Notes under the pieces: model-generated | Told to the model about the DNA's origin: nothing | The model's database searches: none | What the model saw: only the letters and a program-made list of their open reading frames with translations | Origin: Rhodoferax sp. | Lineage (GTDB): Bacteria > Pseudomonadota > Gammaproteobacteria > Burkholderiales > Burkholderiaceae | Length of the DNA: 6,943 nt | Direction: 5' to 3' | NCBI GenBank assembly: GCA_028292075.1 | Contig: JAQGNA010000640.1 | Coordinates: forward strand, 1-6,943 | Part shown: in pieces, positions 5,184-6,943 of the stretch | Position numbering within the stretch: position 1 is the first letter of the stretch | Layout: every line of letters starts with the position of its first letter | Made by a program: the position numbers and the translations under genes

Positions 5184-6626
5184 TCAGACCACAGTGGCAG
5201 CGAGCATCACCGCCAACTGGTTGTGTCGTTCGATCAGAGGTTCGAGTTCGACGGTGACCAGTCGCCCCTGCCGTACCACCACCCGGCCATTCACCACCGT
5301 GTAGGCAGCCGGCGCAGCGGCGCAGAGCAGCAGCGCGCCGACGGGGTCGTGCACCGCGCCACCGGCGAATGCCAGCGTGCGCAAGTCGAACAATGCCAGG
5401 TCGGCGCACATGCCCGGCGCCAGGTGGCCGATGTCGCTGCGGCCCAGCACACGGGCACCGCCGCGTGTGGCCAGTGCGAGCGCATCGCGCGCTGTCATCT
5501 CCGCCGGCCCCCGGTCGCAGCCGTGTTCGATGCGGCCGTCGGGCAAGACCACCGAGGGCGCGAGTGAACGGCCCACCCGTGCCAGCAGCATGGCCTGCCG
5601 CGCCTCGTTGAGCAACTGGGCGCCGTCGTTGCTCGCGCTGCCGTCCACGCCCAGGCCCACCGGCACGCCGGCATCGAGCATGCGGCGGACCGGGGCGATC
5701 CCGCTGGCCAGCCGCATGTTGCTGCAGGGGCAGTGGGCCACGCCGGTGCGAGTGGCCGCAAAGAGGCCGATGCCTTCGGCGTCGAGCTTCACGCAGTGCG
5801 CATGCCAGACGTCTTCGCCAAGCCAGCCGAGGTCTTGCGCGTACTGGGCAGGGCTGCGGTTGAACTTCGCCTGGCTGTAGGCGATGTCGTGATCGTTCTC
5901 GGCCAGGTGGGTGTGCAGGCGCACGCCATAGGACCGGGCCAGCGCGGCGGATTCGCGCATCAGGTCGCGGCTCACGCTGAACGGCGAGCAGGGCGCCACG
6001 GCCACGTTGACCATCGCGCCGTGCGTGGCGTCATGCCAGGTCTCGATGAGCCGGCGCGTGTCGTGCAGGATCGCGTCCTCGCGTTCGACCACCCGGTCGG
6101 GCGGCAGGCCGCCTGCCGACTGGCCCACGCTCATGCTGCCACGGCTTGCCACGAAGCGCATGCCGATGCCGTGGGCGGCCTCGATGCTGTCGTCCAGGCG
6201 CACGCCGTTGGGGTAGATGTACAGGTGGTCGCTGCTGGTGGTGCAGCCGCTCGCCAGCAATTCGGCCATGGCGATCTGTGTGGAGACCCGCACCATCTCG
6301 GGCGTGAGGCCGGCCCAGATGGGATACAGCCCGCCGAGCCAGGAGAAAAGCTCCGCGTTCTGCACGGCGGGAACGGCCCGCGTCAGGCTCTGGTACATGT
6401 GGTGGTGGGTGTTGACGAGGCCGGGCACCACCACATGGCCACGGGCGTCGATCACTTCGTCGGCGTTCGCCAGGTCGTCCGGACCGACCTCGGCGGCCGG
6501 GCCGATCCAGGCGATGCGGTGGTCGCGGACCAGCACCGAGGCATCGCGCCATTCGCGCGCGCGGGCCGGATCGGCGTGGTCCATGGTGGCGATGCAGCGG
6601 GCGTTGTGGATCAGCAGGGTGGTCAT
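5184..6626 (-). CDS. 8-oxoguanine deaminase (amidohydrolase superfamily)
   Basis: A protein of 480 residues; the ATG at 6626-6624 has GGAG (6635-6638) 8 nt upstream, and MTTLLIHNA is a typical start for the family. The open frame continues to 6890, but the extra 88 residues look like translated promoter DNA. Expected zinc or iron ligands are visible: THHHMYQ at 73-79 (His74 and His76), LHTHLAE at 237-243 (His240, with Glu243 as proton shuttle), HAH at 275-277 (His277) and GVDGSASND at 326-334 (Asp328). The C-terminal strands (HLAPGMCADLALFDL) complete the composite domain. The family hydrolyses 8-oxoguanine to urate and ammonia in the cytosol, removing a mutagenic base and feeding purine breakdown. 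Overall resemblance to Pseudomonas Pa0142-type enzymes is strong from memory. Guanine deaminase or another chlorohydrolase-like deaminase is less likely. No transporter or xanthine dehydrogenase gene is in view. Confidence 0.85.
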   Translation of the reverse strand: MTTLLIHNARCIATMDHADPARAREWRDASVLVRDHRIAWIGPAAEVGPDDLANADEVIDARGHVVVPGLVNTHHHMYQSLTRAVPAVQNAELFSWLGGLYPIWAGLTPEMVRVSTQIAMAELLASGCTTSSDHLYIYPNGVRLDDSIEAAHGIGMRFVASRGSMSVGQSAGGLPPDRVVEREDAILHDTRRLIETWHDATHGAMVNVAVAPCSPFSVSRDLMRESAALARSYGVRLHTHLAENDHDIAYSQAKFNRSPAQYAQDLGWLGEDVWHAHCVKLDAEGIGLFAATRTGVAHCPCSNMRLASGIAPVRRMLDAGVPVGLGVDGSASNDGAQLLNEARQAMLLARVGRSLAPSVVLPDGRIEHGCDRGPAEMTARDALALATRGGARVLGRSDIGHLAPGMCADLALFDLRTLAFAGGAVHDPVGALLLCAAAPAAYTVVNGRVVVRQGRLVTVELEPLIERHNQLAVMLAATVV

Positions 6627-6645
6627 GGCGCGGGCTCCGGTGGTG

Positions 6646-6672
6646 GCTTGCGGTGAGTGCGAGGTGGCAAGC
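6646..6672. promoter_or_regulatory. Inverted repeat upstream of the deaminase gene
   Basis: GCTTGC (6646-6651) and GCAAGC (6667-6672) are 6-bp arms with a 15-nt gap, 20-46 bp before the deaminase start codon. The same arms with the same 15-nt gap occur at 1203-1229. It could be an operator overlapping the deaminase promoter, but no regulator is identified. Confidence 0.25.
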
Positions 6673-6792
6673 ATACGGGCGTCCAGCGCCACCAACGCCG
6701 CATGTGGCCGAGGTTGGCGGAAACGACAGATCGCGCAGCGCCATTCAGGCTTACCCGGTGGTTCCGCAGGGTGCGCGGCGTTAACGTGTGGC

Positions 6793-6943
6793 ATGCCAAA
6801 CCGCCACCACCTCAGCACCTCCGCCGGCACTTCGTTCGACCCGCAAGTCGGCAACGCCCCGGGCTCCTCGTCGCATGCGCCGAACGCCATGGCGCGGCTT
6901 TGTCGCGCGATGCTGCCGGCCTGCGTGCTTCTGCTGGCCGCCT
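6793..6943 (+). CDS. Possible start of an exported protein (cut at right edge)
   Basis: The frame is open from the ATG at 6793 to the window end (50 codons). The first 32 residues are polar, then from an internal ATG at 6889 the chain reads MARLCRAMLPACVLLLAA, which looks like a Sec signal peptide or lipoprotein leader. The true start may therefore be 6889, or the long leader may be real. Neither ATG has a clear ribosome site, and the frame is also open upstream of 6793. It is divergent from the deaminase. Too little is visible to name a family. Confidence 0.35.
   Translation, partial: MPNRHHLSTSAGTSFDPQVGNAPGSSSHAPNAMARLCRAMLPACVLLLAA

Noticed and set aside
5733..6656. 307-codon open frame on the plus strand
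   Set aside because: It is antisense to the deaminase, whose metal-binding motifs are intact on the minus strand.
6627..6890. N-terminal extension of the deaminase to an upstream ATG
   Set aside because: The extra 88 residues have no homology-like features; the family start MTTLLIHNA and a ribosome site support 6626.

Overview
The window looks like chromosome of a GC-rich betaproteobacterium, most likely in Burkholderiales (Comamonadaceae-like). This rests on the strong G/C third-position bias, the gene families (DUF3597 protein, 8-oxoguanine deaminase-type amidohydrolase, a PF13557-like outer-membrane channel) and the compact layout. I ran no database search, so the taxonomic call is an inference.

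Left part (1-4172): a probable sigma-54-controlled secretion or surface cassette. On the minus strand, running off the left edge, is a secreted, extremely Gly-rich, Ser/Thr/Asn-rich low-complexity protein. A 561-bp non-coding region (949-1509) separates it from a divergent pair on the plus strand: an outer-membrane beta-barrel protein with an N-terminal coiled coil, laid out like the amyloid exporter FapF, and, overlapping it by one base, a sigma-54 enhancer-binding protein whose receiver domain is degenerate. The region between holds a good -24/-12 promoter facing the Gly-rich gene, a weaker one facing the channel gene, and several short palindromes and repeats at typical activator-site distances. 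My model is that the regulator and RpoN switch on both the Gly-rich protein and the channel, and that the channel may export it. This resembles Pseudomonas fap functional-amyloid systems, but the substrate is a PGRS-like Gly-rich polypeptide. Any processing peptidase would lie beyond the left edge.

Middle (4173-5183): a small acidic hypothetical protein on plus (4334-4534) converges on a DUF3597-family protein on minus (4578-5027), with a GC-rich hairpin terminator between them.

Right part (5184-6943): a complete minus-strand amidohydrolase-superfamily deaminase, best matched to 8-oxoguanine deaminase (purine salvage/degradation), with all expected metal ligands visible. Divergent from it, at the right edge, is the start of a probable exported protein on plus (partial, low confidence). 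These right-hand genes look like ordinary housekeeping genes with no visible functional link to the cassette on the left.
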